Shown piece after piece: positions 8,105-19,698 of a stretch of DNA of 64,000 nucleotides. The position numbers and the translations under genes were made by a program. Each line of letters begins with the position of its first letter. Within the stretch, counting starts at the first letter, position 1. Location: positions 26,589-90,588 of the forward strand of contig MU400679.1 in assembly GCA_022578965.1 (NCBI GenBank), read 5' to 3'. The notes beneath the pieces were generated by a model that saw only the letters and a program-made list of their open reading frames with translations, did no database searches and was not told the DNA's origin. The stretch is from Xylaria sp. FL1777 (taxonomy: Eukaryota > Ascomycota > Sordariomycetes > Xylariales > Xylariaceae).

Positions 8105-11100
8105 GGACCTTTTTTTGAATTCTTTACACTTAACTATAACTTTATAAGTTCGAGCTTAATTATTAAATAATTAAGATCGCTAAAATTAACATAATAATTT
8201 TTACTTACTAAATAAGTTGTATTTTATTTATAAAGTGCAAATATAACAAAAAACAAAAAAATAGTATTAAATAACTTATTTGTTAAAAATGCAACTAATA
8301 TGCTACTAAAACTTACTAGCAATATAACTATAAAGCAGTAACGTTTTAGCAAAAAACATAAAGCTAACAAACTTTTTAGTATATAAAAAATAATTAATAA
8401 AATTATAAAACTAGTATTATAGCTACTAATAAAAAAAAATAACAAAAGAAATCTTTCTTTAAAAAAACGCAAAAAGAGCACAAATAGCATATATATTAAA
8501 AAAAGCTTAAAAAAGCTAGCAAAGCATAAAGCCTAATAACAAAAACAACCTTAATATACTTATAACTTGCTATAACTTAAATGCTACTATAAAAGCTAAC
8601 TAAAAAAACGTTAAAAATACTGTTTAAAAGCTTTTTTAATAAACTTTATTAAACATAAATATGCTAAAATTATAAGCATAAATTATAGCTTTATAGCTAG
8701 CTTGCAATAATAAAGCAATATTATTTAAGTAAAACAAAAAAGTATTAATTAAAGTTAAAAAATAAGCTAATAACCTTAAAAATAAAATATTAACTAATAT
8801 TATTAAAGCAATAAATATAGCACTTATAAGCAATAATATAATTATTACTAAAAAGTTATATAGTAAAAACATAATAATTACTTTTAAAAAAGCAATGCTT
8901 TAAAAAGCTAAAAAAAAAAAATAAATTATAAAAGCCTTTAAAAAAAAGTTAAAAATATAACAAAAAAAAACAGCACTAATAATAAAAAGCGTTCTAGCAA
9001 AACAAATTAAAGCAATATACTTAAACAAAAACTTATTATAGCTACTATGCAATAAATACTTTAAAGTTATAAAATATAAAAAAATGCTATTTAAAAACGC
9101 AAAAACTAAATTTATATTAATATTATTATATATAAGCAGTATTATAATAACTAAAATAATATATAAAAATAGCTTTTTATAAAAAGCTTAACTGTTTAAC
9201 TATAAACTTTTTACTATAAAGCTTAAAATTATATAATGCTTTAATTACTATAAATATAGTTATATAGCTAAATACTGCTATAAAAACTTAAAGTATAGCT
9301 ATTATTTAGTTTTAAAGCACTAAAAAAATAAAAAAAGCTGCTTAGTAAAAACACAAAAAGCAAAGCAAAAATATATAAACTATAAAAAAGCACACGTAAT
9401 ATAAAATAAAGCTTGCTAAAAAAAAGTTAAACAAAAAAACAAAGCAAAAGCAATATATATATTATAACTTAAAAGCTTTTAAAGTGCTAAAAAAACAGCA
9501 GTAATAAGCAAAAAAATAAATAAAAATAGTTTAAAAATATTAATAGCGTTAATATTTATAAAGCTAAATAAAAAAAAATTACTAGAAAAAAAACAATAAA
9601 CTAGCAATACAAACAAAAACTTATTTTTATTAATTTAATAATATATAATATTGCTTTTTAAAACATTATAAAATTTAAAAGCAATATAACATGCGTGCTA
9701 TAAAATAATAGCTTTAATTATATAATAGTTTAAAAGCTAGTAATTAATAAATATAGCAATATATATTGCTTTAATAATAGCAATTATTAAATTGTTTAGT
9801 TAAAAAGCAAAGCTACACTATATATAAACAAAAAAATTACAATAAAAACGCTAGCAAAAAATGCTAGTAAAAACTAAGCAAAGGTTATAATAAGCAATAA
9901 TAATTTAGCAATATTTTTATAATTAATATATTTACTAAATTAAAAAAAAACAATTTAACGTAATTTAATCTAAAAAATATATAAAGCAAGCAAGCTAAAA
10001 AAACATTATATATTTATAAATAATTTTAATTTTTATTACTTACTATAAAACTTAAAAAGCAAAAAAAGCTAAAAAGCAAATAAACTATTTAAGTTTACTA
10101 TATAATAAAATTTTAAATTAATTATTTCTTAAAAAAAAGTAACTAAAATAAAACATAAATAAAAAAGCTTAATAATAAACTTAGTATAAATATTTAGTAA
10201 TTTAGCTATTATTTATTAAAAAGACTTAAAATAGCTAAGTTTTAACTATAAAGCATTAAAAGTTATAATTAACTTAAAAATAGCTTTGCAAAAATATTTA
10301 AAAAAAGCAAAAAAATAAAACTAGCTTAAATTAAACAAAAATAAAGCAGCTATAAAAGCAAAAGCTATTATTATAAAAATATATATGCTATATATATTTA
10401 ATAAGCTAAATAATACTTTTAACTTTTTAATTTAGCAATTAATAAAAATAGCAAATAAAATAACGCTTAAAAAAACTATAAAAAAAAAACACTAAATATT
10501 ATTTTAGTAATTTTTAAAAATAATTAAAACAAAAAAAAAAGCAAAATAAGCATACTACAAGTTTTAAAGCAAAAAAACTAAAGCAGCATAATAAGCTTTT
10601 TAAAAAAACAAAAAGCCTTTAATAACAAAGTAAAAAAAACATAAAAATATAGCTAAAAATAAGCATTTATAAAAATATTTAAAGATTTTAAATTATTATA
10701 AAGCTTAGCTAAATAAATAAAGTCCGCTTATAAGCTAGCTTTAAAAATTACTGCAATTTTACTGCTAAAATAAACAAAAAATAAGCTGCTTTTTGCTAAC
10801 ATTTTTAAAAAAAAAACAGCTTTACTAGTAAAACGCTTTTTTTTTGCATTATTAGTAAACTTATTTAATATATTTAAAAAAAACTTAACTTATAATAACT
10901 ACTAAAAGTTTATAATTAATATTAATACAAGAAAAAAAAACATAATATTATTAATATAAAAGTTAGCACTATAAAAAGCGCTAAAAAATAACTTATTATT
11001 TAACGGCTTTTTTAAAGCTTATAAACTTGCTTTAGTAAAAAAAATAATAACATTATATATTGTTAGCTTTTTATTAAAATATTATTTAGTGCAATTTAAG

Positions 11101-11988
11101 CAAGCAAAAATAGTAGTTATATTTAAACTTAAAAAGTTAAAAAAAACTAAAAAAACAGCTAAAAAGTAGCGCTTTATTATGCTTATTTATATAATAAAAA
11201 AAGTACTAAAAAAACAGCTATATTATTACATAACAAAAGTAGCTAAGCAAAAAAGTCTTTTATTAAACAACTAAATAAATAACAAATAAAATAAGTTAAT
11301 AAATATAGCTATTAAATTAATATTAAAAATAGCAAAAAAAACAATTAGCAAAAAAAGCATAGCATTTTTACTATAGTTAAACATTATAAAAGCTTTTAAT
11401 ATTATTAATAAAAAAAATAATATATATTTTATAATAAAAAAGCTTTTTTTTTTAAATAGTTATATAAATAAACTTTTTTATATTAAACTATATAATGTAT
11501 TTTTGTTTTAATAAAGCAATATTTTAGCTAATAGCACTAAAAGCTAAAGTTTTTTAAAAGTTCTTGCTTTTATTTTTTTTTTTTTTTTTTATATATTTTA
11601 ATACTTTATAATAACTTTACTATATACTAAAAGCTAATAATAATTAGTTTTGCTAATAATACTAACTTTATTATAGCAAACTTAAATATAAAGCAAAACT
11701 ATAAAGCTTTAAAAGCAGTATAAAAAACATATAAAAGCTAAGCAAAACAACATAAAATAAAGTTTATACTACAAAAAAGCAAATTAATGCATTTTTTTAG
11801 CAATAAAATAGTGCTTATATAAATAATATACCTTTTTAACGTAATAATATACTTAAAAAACAACGCAAAATTTCTAACAATATAATTTAATAAAAACATA
11901 AAATAAACAAAACACCTAGTAAAGCTTAAAAAAAAACTAAGCATTTAATTATATATAATAATTAAACTATAAAACTTTATATAAAGCA
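8105..11988 (+). mobile_element. L2, LINE-like retrotransposon, 5' part (plus strand)
   Basis: An inverted copy of L1 inserted inside L1. It starts ggacctttttttgaattc and carries near the 5' end a palindrome with 10-bp arms cttaattatt/aataattaag (8155-8175), which L1 also has at 31710-31730. The segment 8105 to about 11725 is the reverse complement of 28168-31778, and about 11725-11993 matches 7838-8095 inverted. The sense strand is A-rich. One stretch (about 10690-10830) loosely resembles the linker between endonuclease and reverse transcriptase in fungal LINEs; I regard that as weak evidence. Confidence 0.65.
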
Positions 11989-11993
11989 GTAAT
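11989..11993. repeat. 5-bp target-site duplication of the gypsy array (left copy; right copy 26907-26911)
   Basis: gtaat directly precedes the first LTR and directly follows the third LTR at 26907-26911. The flanking L2 sequence resumes there and matches L1 around 7838. Five bases is the usual duplication length for Ty3/gypsy integrases. Confidence 0.85.
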
Positions 11994-12489
11994 TGTTACG
12001 AAATTAGCACGGGGGTGGCCTTTAAAGCGGCTTAATGCTTTTATACATACTTTGCACCTTTTTTTTTTGCTAGCTAAAGCTAAGGTTATATAATAACCTA
12101 TTTAGCTTACTAGGCTTACAGTAATTTAAGGCTTACTAGGCTTATAGTAATTTAAAGCTTACTAAGCTTACAGTAATTTAGTGCTTATTAAACTTATAAT
12201 AATTTAAAAAAGATTACTATTTTTTTTACTTTTTTTTTGTTTATATAATTATGCATTTTTTATATTTAGTTATTTATTTAGTTTTAGTTCTTTAGTTATT
12301 AATTTTTTTATAACTGCTAAGCATTAATATATTTATTACTTTTAATTCTTTAAAACTTTTATTAATGCATAATAATAAAAGTACTCTGAAAACTTTTTTA
12401 ACAAACTACTATTAAAGATTTTATTATTACTTGCAAATTAAAACCTTAAAAGCAAACTTGTTATATTAATATATAATAAGTTTATTATA
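11994..12489 (+). repeat. Gypsy array LTR 1
   Basis: 496 bp, starting TGTTACG and ending in TTATA (ancestral ...CA lost by CA-to-TA change). The U3 part has four tandem units of about 27 bp built on GGCTTACTAGGCTTACAG (about 12105-12215). The first 60 bases keep G and C that LTR 2 and LTR 3 have lost (cacgggggtggcc here, cacaaaggtagc in LTR 2). It is followed by a degraded primer-binding site. Confidence 0.92.
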
Positions 12490-12510
12490 TTTTAATAGCT
12501 TTTTAATTAA
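12490..12510 (+). promoter_or_regulatory. Putative primer-binding site of gypsy unit A
   Basis: The bases right after the LTR read ttttaatagctt in all three gypsy units (also at 19699 and 49769). Reversing G-to-A change would give TGGTAGC, complementary to a tRNA 3' end of the GCUACCA type. This is inference from position and sequence. Confidence 0.4.
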
Positions 12511-13831
12511 TAAAACTTAATATATAAAAATAAATATTAGTATAAAAAGTTAAATAATAAATAATTTATAAAATAAACTTTTAAAAGTATACTAAAGAAA
12601 TATTTAAAAAATAAAAATGCTAAATAGTATTATATAAATAAACTTTACTTAATAACTAATAAACTAGATTTAAGTTATACTACTAAAAACAAAAAGTTAA
12701 AAATTAAGTTTAAAAATTTTAAAAATTTTTAGAACTAGCAACGTATTAAAATAATAAACTTTAGCACTTTTATTAGCTACTTTTATTAAAAGAAAAGCAG
12801 TAATAAAAAAAAAAAAGTTAAGCAATAATAATAAAAAAAAATTAATATTAATGCTAGCACTATAAAGCAAACTAGTTATTTTAACTTAAAAAGTAGCTTA
12901 AATATTAAGCATTATAATTTTTAAACTAGCATAAATACTAGCTATAATAATTAAAGCAGCAATAATAACTGCTATTATAATAATAAGTTAAAGTTTTAAA
13001 TAAGTAATTATGCTATAATTAATATTAATATTATTACTAGCAAACTTAACGCTTATTTTTATTATTATTATACTTAAAATAATAACTTAAAATAAAAAAC
13101 CTAACTTTTTATTATTATTACTGCTTTTATTATTAGAATTATTTATAATATTAAAAATGCTAAACATTAAAAGTTTTAAATTTATTGCTTTAAAACTTTA
13201 TAATAAATCTATAAATATAAAAGCTTTTTTAATCTACGTTAAACTTTATTTAAAATAGCACTTTATTATTATTATAAAAAAGAACTAAAAAATAATAACT
13301 ACTTTATAATTTTTGTTAAAAAAAGTACTAAAATAGTTTTAATTTATTTTAAAAAATTTTTTAAAAACTAACAAGTTAACTAACTTTAAGCTAAAAATAA
13401 AAAAAATTTTTAAAAATTATATTAAGTTTAAAAATTAAATAAAAGTACTATTTAAAAATACTTAAAAAGTAAAACACGCAAAAAAAGCATTTTATTGCTT
13501 AAAACAAATAAAAGCAGCAGTAAATTACGCTATAAAATTTAAATAATTAATAGTAATCTTAAAATTATTTAAGCTTATATTATTTTATTTATTTTATAGT
13601 AAACTTAAAACTTAAGTTTAAAACAAATTATATAAAATAAATAAATTAGCAAAAATTAATATATATATTAATATAGCTATTATAATTAATTAACGATTAT
13701 TTAACTAGTACTTTAAAACTAAAAAAACTAAAAAAAACAAAAAAAAAAATATTTAAAAAAGTATTAAACAAAGATCTAAGTAAATTAATAAAGTTTAAAA
13801 ATAATAACCTTAAGATATATTTAAAGTTAAA

Positions 13832-13873
13832 TGTTATAACTGTAAAAAAAAAAAATACTTTTAAAAACAATGC
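13832..13873 (+). pseudogene. Gag CCHC zinc knuckle remnant, unit A
   Basis: Fourteen codons fit C-x2-C-x4-H-x4-C. All three Cys remain (tgt, tgt, tgc) and the His codon is now Tyr (tac). Unit B (21041-21082) keeps His but has lost the second Cys. The gypsy copy at 51109-51150 keeps the first and last Cys. Together the copies define the motif. Confidence 0.85.
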
Positions 13874-15621
13874 TAATTTAAAAAAAAGAATAAAAAGAAA
13901 AGCTATAAAAAAGAAAAGATTTTTTAACTTAAAAAAAAAATATAAGTTATAAAAGTTTAAAACAACAAAAAATAATAAAGCAATTTAAAAAATATGTTTT
14001 TAAAACAAAAGTATAAAGTTGCTGTTTTAAATTAAAATAAAAGTATTATACTAAACAAATTTAAATGCTTTATTTATATAAGTTAAAATAAATAAGCATA
14101 TAAATACTATTTAAAAGCTTTATAATTATTAAAACAAATTGCAAAAAAATATATTTGTTATATAAACAATTAAAGTTATTTAATATATAACTTAAAAAAA
14201 TAGTTTAACTAAAAGTAGCAAACAATAAAAAGTAGTAAGTTAATATAATTAGCAAACTTATAAAACTATAAAAACTTTAAACTATTAAAGCTTAAAATAT
14301 AGCTTAAAAAAAAGTTATATTTAGAAAAATAAAACTATAATTATAAATAGTATAGTTATTAAACTAATTATAAACTACTAAAACATTTAGTTGCTAAATA
14401 AACTTAAAAAAATAAAACTTATAAAACTTTAAAATAAAAACAAATAAAATTAAAAGCTATAAAAAACACTATAAAAAAAAAACTAATAAAAATAAATGAA
14501 GTATTTTTATAGCTTAAATTACTTTAAATATAACAAAATAAAAAAGCACTAATAATTAACATAAAAATTAATACGTTTTAAAAACTAAAATTAGTAATTT
14601 AATTAATTACTAAAAATTATTATTATAATAAAACTATAATAAAAAATAATAATAATATTTTATGCTTAAAAAATCTAAAATATAATAAAGTATTATAAAA
14701 TTGTTATATAATATATTATTGCTACTAATATTTACTTAATAAACTAAAAAATAATTAGTTTTTTAAACAAATTACAAAAACAAAAATATAAAACTTTTAT
14801 AAATTAAAATAGTTAGTTATAACTATAGTTTATTATAAAGATTTATAAAAATTTGCAACATTTAAAAAAGATTTTAATTGCATTTATAACATTAGTTTAA
14901 AAAAATATAAAAATAACTACTATAAATATTACTAGCTAATTAAAGCATAATTATACTAAAAAATAGTTATTAAAAGCAAAAAAGCTTAAAAACTACAATT
15001 TAAAGCTTAACTAAAAGCAAAAACAAAACAAAGCGTAATAATATTTAAAGTATAAAATAAAACAAACATTTAAATATTTTATAAAAAAAAATCAAAAAAC
15101 AAAATAAATACTTGCTAAAAAAGTAGCAAATAGCTAAAAAAACTAAAGCTTTATATAAAGTTTAATATAATAATTAGCAAAACTAATTTAAAGTTAAACT
15201 TATATATTAAAAAAAAAAGTATAACATTTTAATTAACTTAAAAGCATAAGCTAATATAATTTTACTTAAAGTAATAAAACAAAATAAAATTCTTTAAAAA
15301 TATAAACAAAAATCCTAAAAAATTAAAAGATTTAATAAAAGTACTTTTAGCTATAATAACAGTTATATATTTAAAAAAACTAAACTTTTTAATATATTTA
15401 TATAAAAACACAAAAAATAAATTATATTAAATATTGCTAATATATTTAATTATAATATTATTTTAGAAATATTATAGCTAAAAACTAGCAACTTTTTAAT
15501 TTAATAAAAAGCAAAAATTATTAATTAAAAAAGTAAGAAATAAAGCAAGAAAATCAGAAAAATCGCAAAAAAAATTTTGAACAAAATACTAAAAGTATAT
15601 TATAAATTTTATAAACTATTT

Positions 15622-15642
15622 AAAAAAAAAAAAAAAAAAAAA
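15622..15642. repeat. Homopolymer of 21 A
   Basis: An uninterrupted A21 run inside the gypsy unit A pol region. Unit B has G interruptions at the same place, so the run arose by G-to-A change of a purine tract. Confidence 0.9.
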
Positions 15643-16185
15643 CTTCTTAAACATAGCTTATAAAATTATTACATCTTTATTAAAGAAAAATGTTAACTAA
15701 AGCTTTATTAAGTATATTATATAAGCTTAAACAAAATAAACGTTTTATAAAAATACATTTAAAAAAACTTAGCAAAAGAATTTTTAAAAAAGTTTTAGTT
15801 ATTTGCTAAATATTTTATAGTACTAGTATTAAAAATAAAAAATAAAAAACAACTAATTAATAAAAAAAAAAAATTAATATAGCAAGTAATAGTTAATTAT
15901 TAATTATTAAACGTAATTATTATTGCAAATAAATACTTTTTTATTTTATTAGTAATTATAAAAGAAAATATTAGCTAAGCAAAATAATTTATAGCAGTTA
16001 ATATTTTAAATAAATATTATATTATTAAAATAGCTAAAAAAAAAAAATAAAAAACTGTTATATAAACAATATATAAACTATATAAATATATAGTTATATT
16101 ATAAAAATTATAAAACGTACTAGTTAGCTTTTAATATATAATAATAACGATTTTATAGAAGTTTTTAAACAAGTTTGTGTTTATT

Positions 16186-16197
16186 TACTTAAATAAT
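16186..16197 (+). pseudogene. Reverse transcriptase active-site remnant (YLDD to YLNN), unit A
   Basis: The codons read Tyr-Leu-Asn-Asn followed by ILIYFKT, the typical gypsy YLDDILIFS region. Downstream codons keep a LLGFII-like segment (near 16320-16350). Both catalytic Asp codons have gone from GAT to AAT, the change RIP makes on the complementary strand. Confidence 0.85.
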
Positions 16198-16647
16198 ATC
16201 TTGATTTATTTTAAAACGCTAAAAAAACACAAAAAACATATAACTTAAGTATTAAAAACATTTAAACAAGCAAAATTATAACTTAACACAAAAAAATATA
16301 TATAGCATATATAAAAAATTAACTTTTTAGGATTTATAATTACTTTAAAACAAATATAAATTTAATAGTTAAAAATTAATATAATATAAAACTAAAAAAT
16401 ATTTAACTTAACTATTATTATAAATATATAATAAGCATTAAAATTTTTAAACTATATTTAAATATTAATTTAAAACTTTAAAAAAATGGCATTTTATTTT
16501 ATAAAGTATACAAAAAAAAAATACAAAAAAAAATCCTTTTTAATTTTAAAAAAAGCTTAAAAAGCTTTTAAAGAACTAAAACTAAAAGTTATTTTTAACT
16601 TTATAGTTAAACTACTTAATTTACAAAAAAAAAAAAGGCTAAAAATA

Positions 16648-16815
16648 AATGTTTTAAATAATATAATTATAAAAGTTTTAAAATAACTAAAAAACAACAA
16701 AAAATAGCACTTAGTAGTTTATTATTTTAAAGCACTACAAAACGCAGCATTATAATACTTTATATATAATAAAGAACTGCTTGCAATTATTATAGCACTT
16801 AAAAAGTAAGAACTA
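16648..16815 (+). pseudogene. RNase H remnant, unit A
   Basis: Begins at a DASD-type segment (now NVLN) and continues to KELLAIIIALKK followed by a stop where Trp is expected. A former W-H-P-V-A-Y-Y-S segment is recognisable with its Trp as TAG. This is the Ty3/gypsy RNase H between reverse transcriptase and integrase. Confidence 0.85.
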
Positions 16816-17247
16816 TTTTTTACGGAAACTATAAAGCTAATTAAAATTTATTTAAATTATTAAAACCTAATAAAATTTATAACTACATAAAAAATTACTA
16901 AATAACATAAAAATTAAATAGTTTTTTTTTCTAAATTTAACTTTAAGATATGCTATATTAAGAAAAAAAAAAACATTTAAGCAAATATATTTAGCTAATA
17001 AAGTTAAAAGAAATTTAAAGTTTTAAAAAAAAACATTTAAGTGTTATATTTTTAAAAAAATAAAAGCTTAAAAGTTAAAGTTATACTTAAGGACTTTATA
17101 AATATATAACTATAATAAGCTTATAACTTAAAGAAGTTAGCATAGCTATAAAAGCATAAAAAATTAAAAAATAACAAGCTAATATATAAACGTAAGGTTT
17201 ATTTATTGGAATTTTTATAAAATAAGTTTATTAAGGAATTTTATAAA

Positions 17248-17780
17248 CATTTATTATATAAACACTAAAAAGCAACAAAAATAATTAAATAATTATAAAA
17301 AAAGTACAATTGTTTAAAACTATAAAATATAGTTAAATTTATTATAAAAAAGTATAATATTTATAATAAAGCTAAAGTAGTTTAATATAAGCTTTATAAA
17401 CTGCTATAACTTATATAAATACTTAAATAAACATAGCATATTATTGCTTAAGATTTTATTATAGCACTACTTTTATTAATTAATTTAGTTATAAAAGTAT
17501 AATATAATAAAATATAAATTATTATTAATAAACTTACTAAGTATATTTACTTTTTGCTATTTAAAAAAAATGCAATAACTAAACAATTTATATATGCTTT
17601 TATATATTAATATTTAAATAAGTATAAGCTATTAAAAAGAATTATTTTAAACTAAAATAAATTGTTTACTTTTAAGTTTAAAACTAGCTTTTTTAAACTT
17701 ATTAGTATTAAACTAAAGTTTTTAACTGCTTATTACTTATAAACAAATAAATAAATAAAAAAACTAAACTAAATATTAAA
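17248..17780 (+). pseudogene. Integrase HHCC and catalytic core remnant, unit A
   Basis: Two His codons (17248-17250 and 17263-17265) precede a C-x2-C position that now reads YNIY (17353-17364). Unit B keeps the first Cys. The first catalytic Asp is intact in DFI (17452). The second lies in a DKLTKY-type motif, now NKLTKY (17527). The Glu region is a TDGQTER-type segment, now TNK*IKK (about 17743-17763), followed by LNQILEQYL-like codons. Confidence 0.88.
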
Positions 17781-18372
17781 ACAATATTTATAAAGTTATG
17801 TTAACTATTAATAAAACAATTAAGTAAAACTATTATTAATAGCATAAATCTTATATAATATATTAATAAACAAAAATATAAACATATTTTTATATAAAGC
17901 TGTTTATAAATAGCAAGCAACTATTAAAAAACAAAAAAAAACTTTAATAAAAGCACCTGTTATTTTAATTATAGCACTTTAAGCAAAAATTATTATAATA
18001 AAAATTAAAATATTATAAGCTAAACTATAATTATGCTTTTAATTTTTATAACAATAAATATTAGTATATTATAACAAAAAACAAACTAAAGGATTAACTT
18101 TTAAAAAAAAAAACAAGGTTTATTTGCTATAATAAAAATAAAATGCAAACATTAATATTTTTTAAATTAAAACAAAATAACTAAGCAATAAATTAAAATT
18201 TAAAAAGCTTAGCTTTTTTAAAATTAAAGAAGTTATTTTACTTACTAACTATAAACTATTATTATTAAAGAATATGCAAATTTACTTTATTTTTTATATT
18301 TTTTTATTAAAACTAGCACTTATTAAAATACTTATTAAAATATAACTAAAAATAAAAATAAATTAAAACGTT

Positions 18373-18560
18373 TATAAAGTTAAAAATATATTAGATTTTT
18401 GTTAAAACAATAATAACTTAGAGTATTTTATTAAATAAAAAGAATATTTATATGTTAATAATATTTAAGAACTTAAAAAACACCTAAAAACTGCCGAAGT
18501 AATTATAAGTTAGTTTTATTGCTAACACTTTAACTGCTTAAAACTAGAAAAAAAAAGTTA
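18373..18560 (+). pseudogene. C-terminal chromodomain remnant, unit A
   Basis: The frame reads YKVKNILDFC, then EYFIK-stop-KEYL, then NN-I-stop-EL, HLKTAEVIIS. This fits a chromodomain (E-x-ILD, YLVKWKGY, NTWEP, L) with both Trp codons now stops. A chromodomain at the integrase C-terminus defines chromoviruses and directs integration toward methylated-histone heterochromatin. Confidence 0.85.
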
Positions 18561-19202
18561 ATTTTAAAGAAAACGCTTAAAAAATTTTAATTAAACTTAA
18601 ATAAAGCAGCTTATATTACTTTAGTTTGCTTTTTTTATTGTTTTTGCTTTTTTATTAGCACTTTTTGTTTTTTTTTAATACGTTTTATTTTGTTTAATTT
18701 ATTTAAGAACTAAAGCTTTTGTTAAACTATTTTAATACTTTTTGTTTTTAAAAAACGTTTTTATATGTAAAGCTAAGCTAACTTGCTTAAAATAAAGTTA
18801 AAGCTATTTTAAGCTTGTTTTAATTTTTTTTAAACTAAAAGTAGCTATTGCTTTGCTTGTTTTTTTTTTTTCTTAAAATAACAGTATTTAAAAACTATAT
18901 TATTAATTAAGTTAATTAGAACTTTTAATTTGTTATAAAAGCAATTAGCACGTATGCATTTAAAACAACAAAACATATTATTTATTATTTTATATATTAA
19001 TAACTAATTAAAGTAATAAAAGCAAAGCATAACTTTATAGCTAATAGAATTAATAAAGGAAGCAAAAACAAGTTTTTGTTTTGTTTTAAATAAGCAGTTA
19101 GTTTTTTTAATGCGCTTTAATATTATAACATATAAAAAAAAAAAAAAGAAAAAATACTTACGGAAAATTGTTAAAACAATAATTTTAAAAAAAAAAAAAT
19201 AG

Positions 19203-19698
19203 TATTATAAAATTAGCACAAAGGTAGCTTTTAAAGCAGCTTAATGCTTTTATATATATTTTATACTTTTTTTTTTTGCTAGCTAAAGCTAAAGTTACGT
19301 AATAATTTATTTAGCTTATTAAGCTTATAATAATTTAAGGCTTACTAAGCTTATAATAATTTAAAGCTTATTAAGCTTATAGTAATTTAGTGCTTATTAA
19401 ACTTATAATAATTTAAAAAAAGTTACTACTTTTTTTACTTTTTTTTTGTTTATATAATTATGCATTTTTTATATTTAGTTATTTATTTAGTTTTAGTTCT
19501 TTAGCTATTAATTTCTTTATAATTGCTAAGTATTAATATACTTATTACTTTTAATCCTTTAAAACCTTTATTAATGCATAATAATAAAAGTACTTTAAAA
19601 ACCTCTTTAATGAACTATTATTAAAGATTTTATTATTATTTATAAATTAAAACTTTAAAAGTAAACCTGTTATATTAATATATAATAAATTTATTATA
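19203..19698 (+). repeat. Gypsy array LTR 2 (shared middle LTR)
   Basis: 496 bp. It begins tattat (ancestral TGTTAC) and ends attata. It serves as 3' LTR of unit A and 5' LTR of unit B. It is more A/T-converted than the outer ends of LTR 1 and LTR 3. Confidence 0.92.

Larger units (their letters stand above)
12490..19202 (+). pseudogene. Gypsy unit A internal region, degenerate gag-pol
   Basis: A 6.7-kb internal region whose plus strand still reads as a chromoviral polyprotein when stops are ignored. Landmarks in order are a CCHC knuckle (13832-13873), reverse transcriptase YLDD turned into YLNN (16186-16197), RNase H (about 16648-16815), integrase HHCC and DDE segments (17248-17780) and a chromodomain (18373-18560). 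Pol order RT-RNase H-integrase places it in Ty3/gypsy. It is broken throughout by TAA and TAG at former Gln and Trp codons. It ends in a purine tract just before LTR 2. Confidence 0.92.

Noticed and set aside
8224..8872. Two minus-strand hydrophobic open frames (8224-8490 and 8636-8872)
   Set aside because: Antisense to L2 with low-complexity hydrophobic composition. They have no motif and do not resemble real membrane proteins.
12105..12215. CRISPR-like array from the repeated 27-bp units
   Set aside because: The units are adjacent direct repeats without spacers, inside an LTR U3 of a eukaryotic retroelement.
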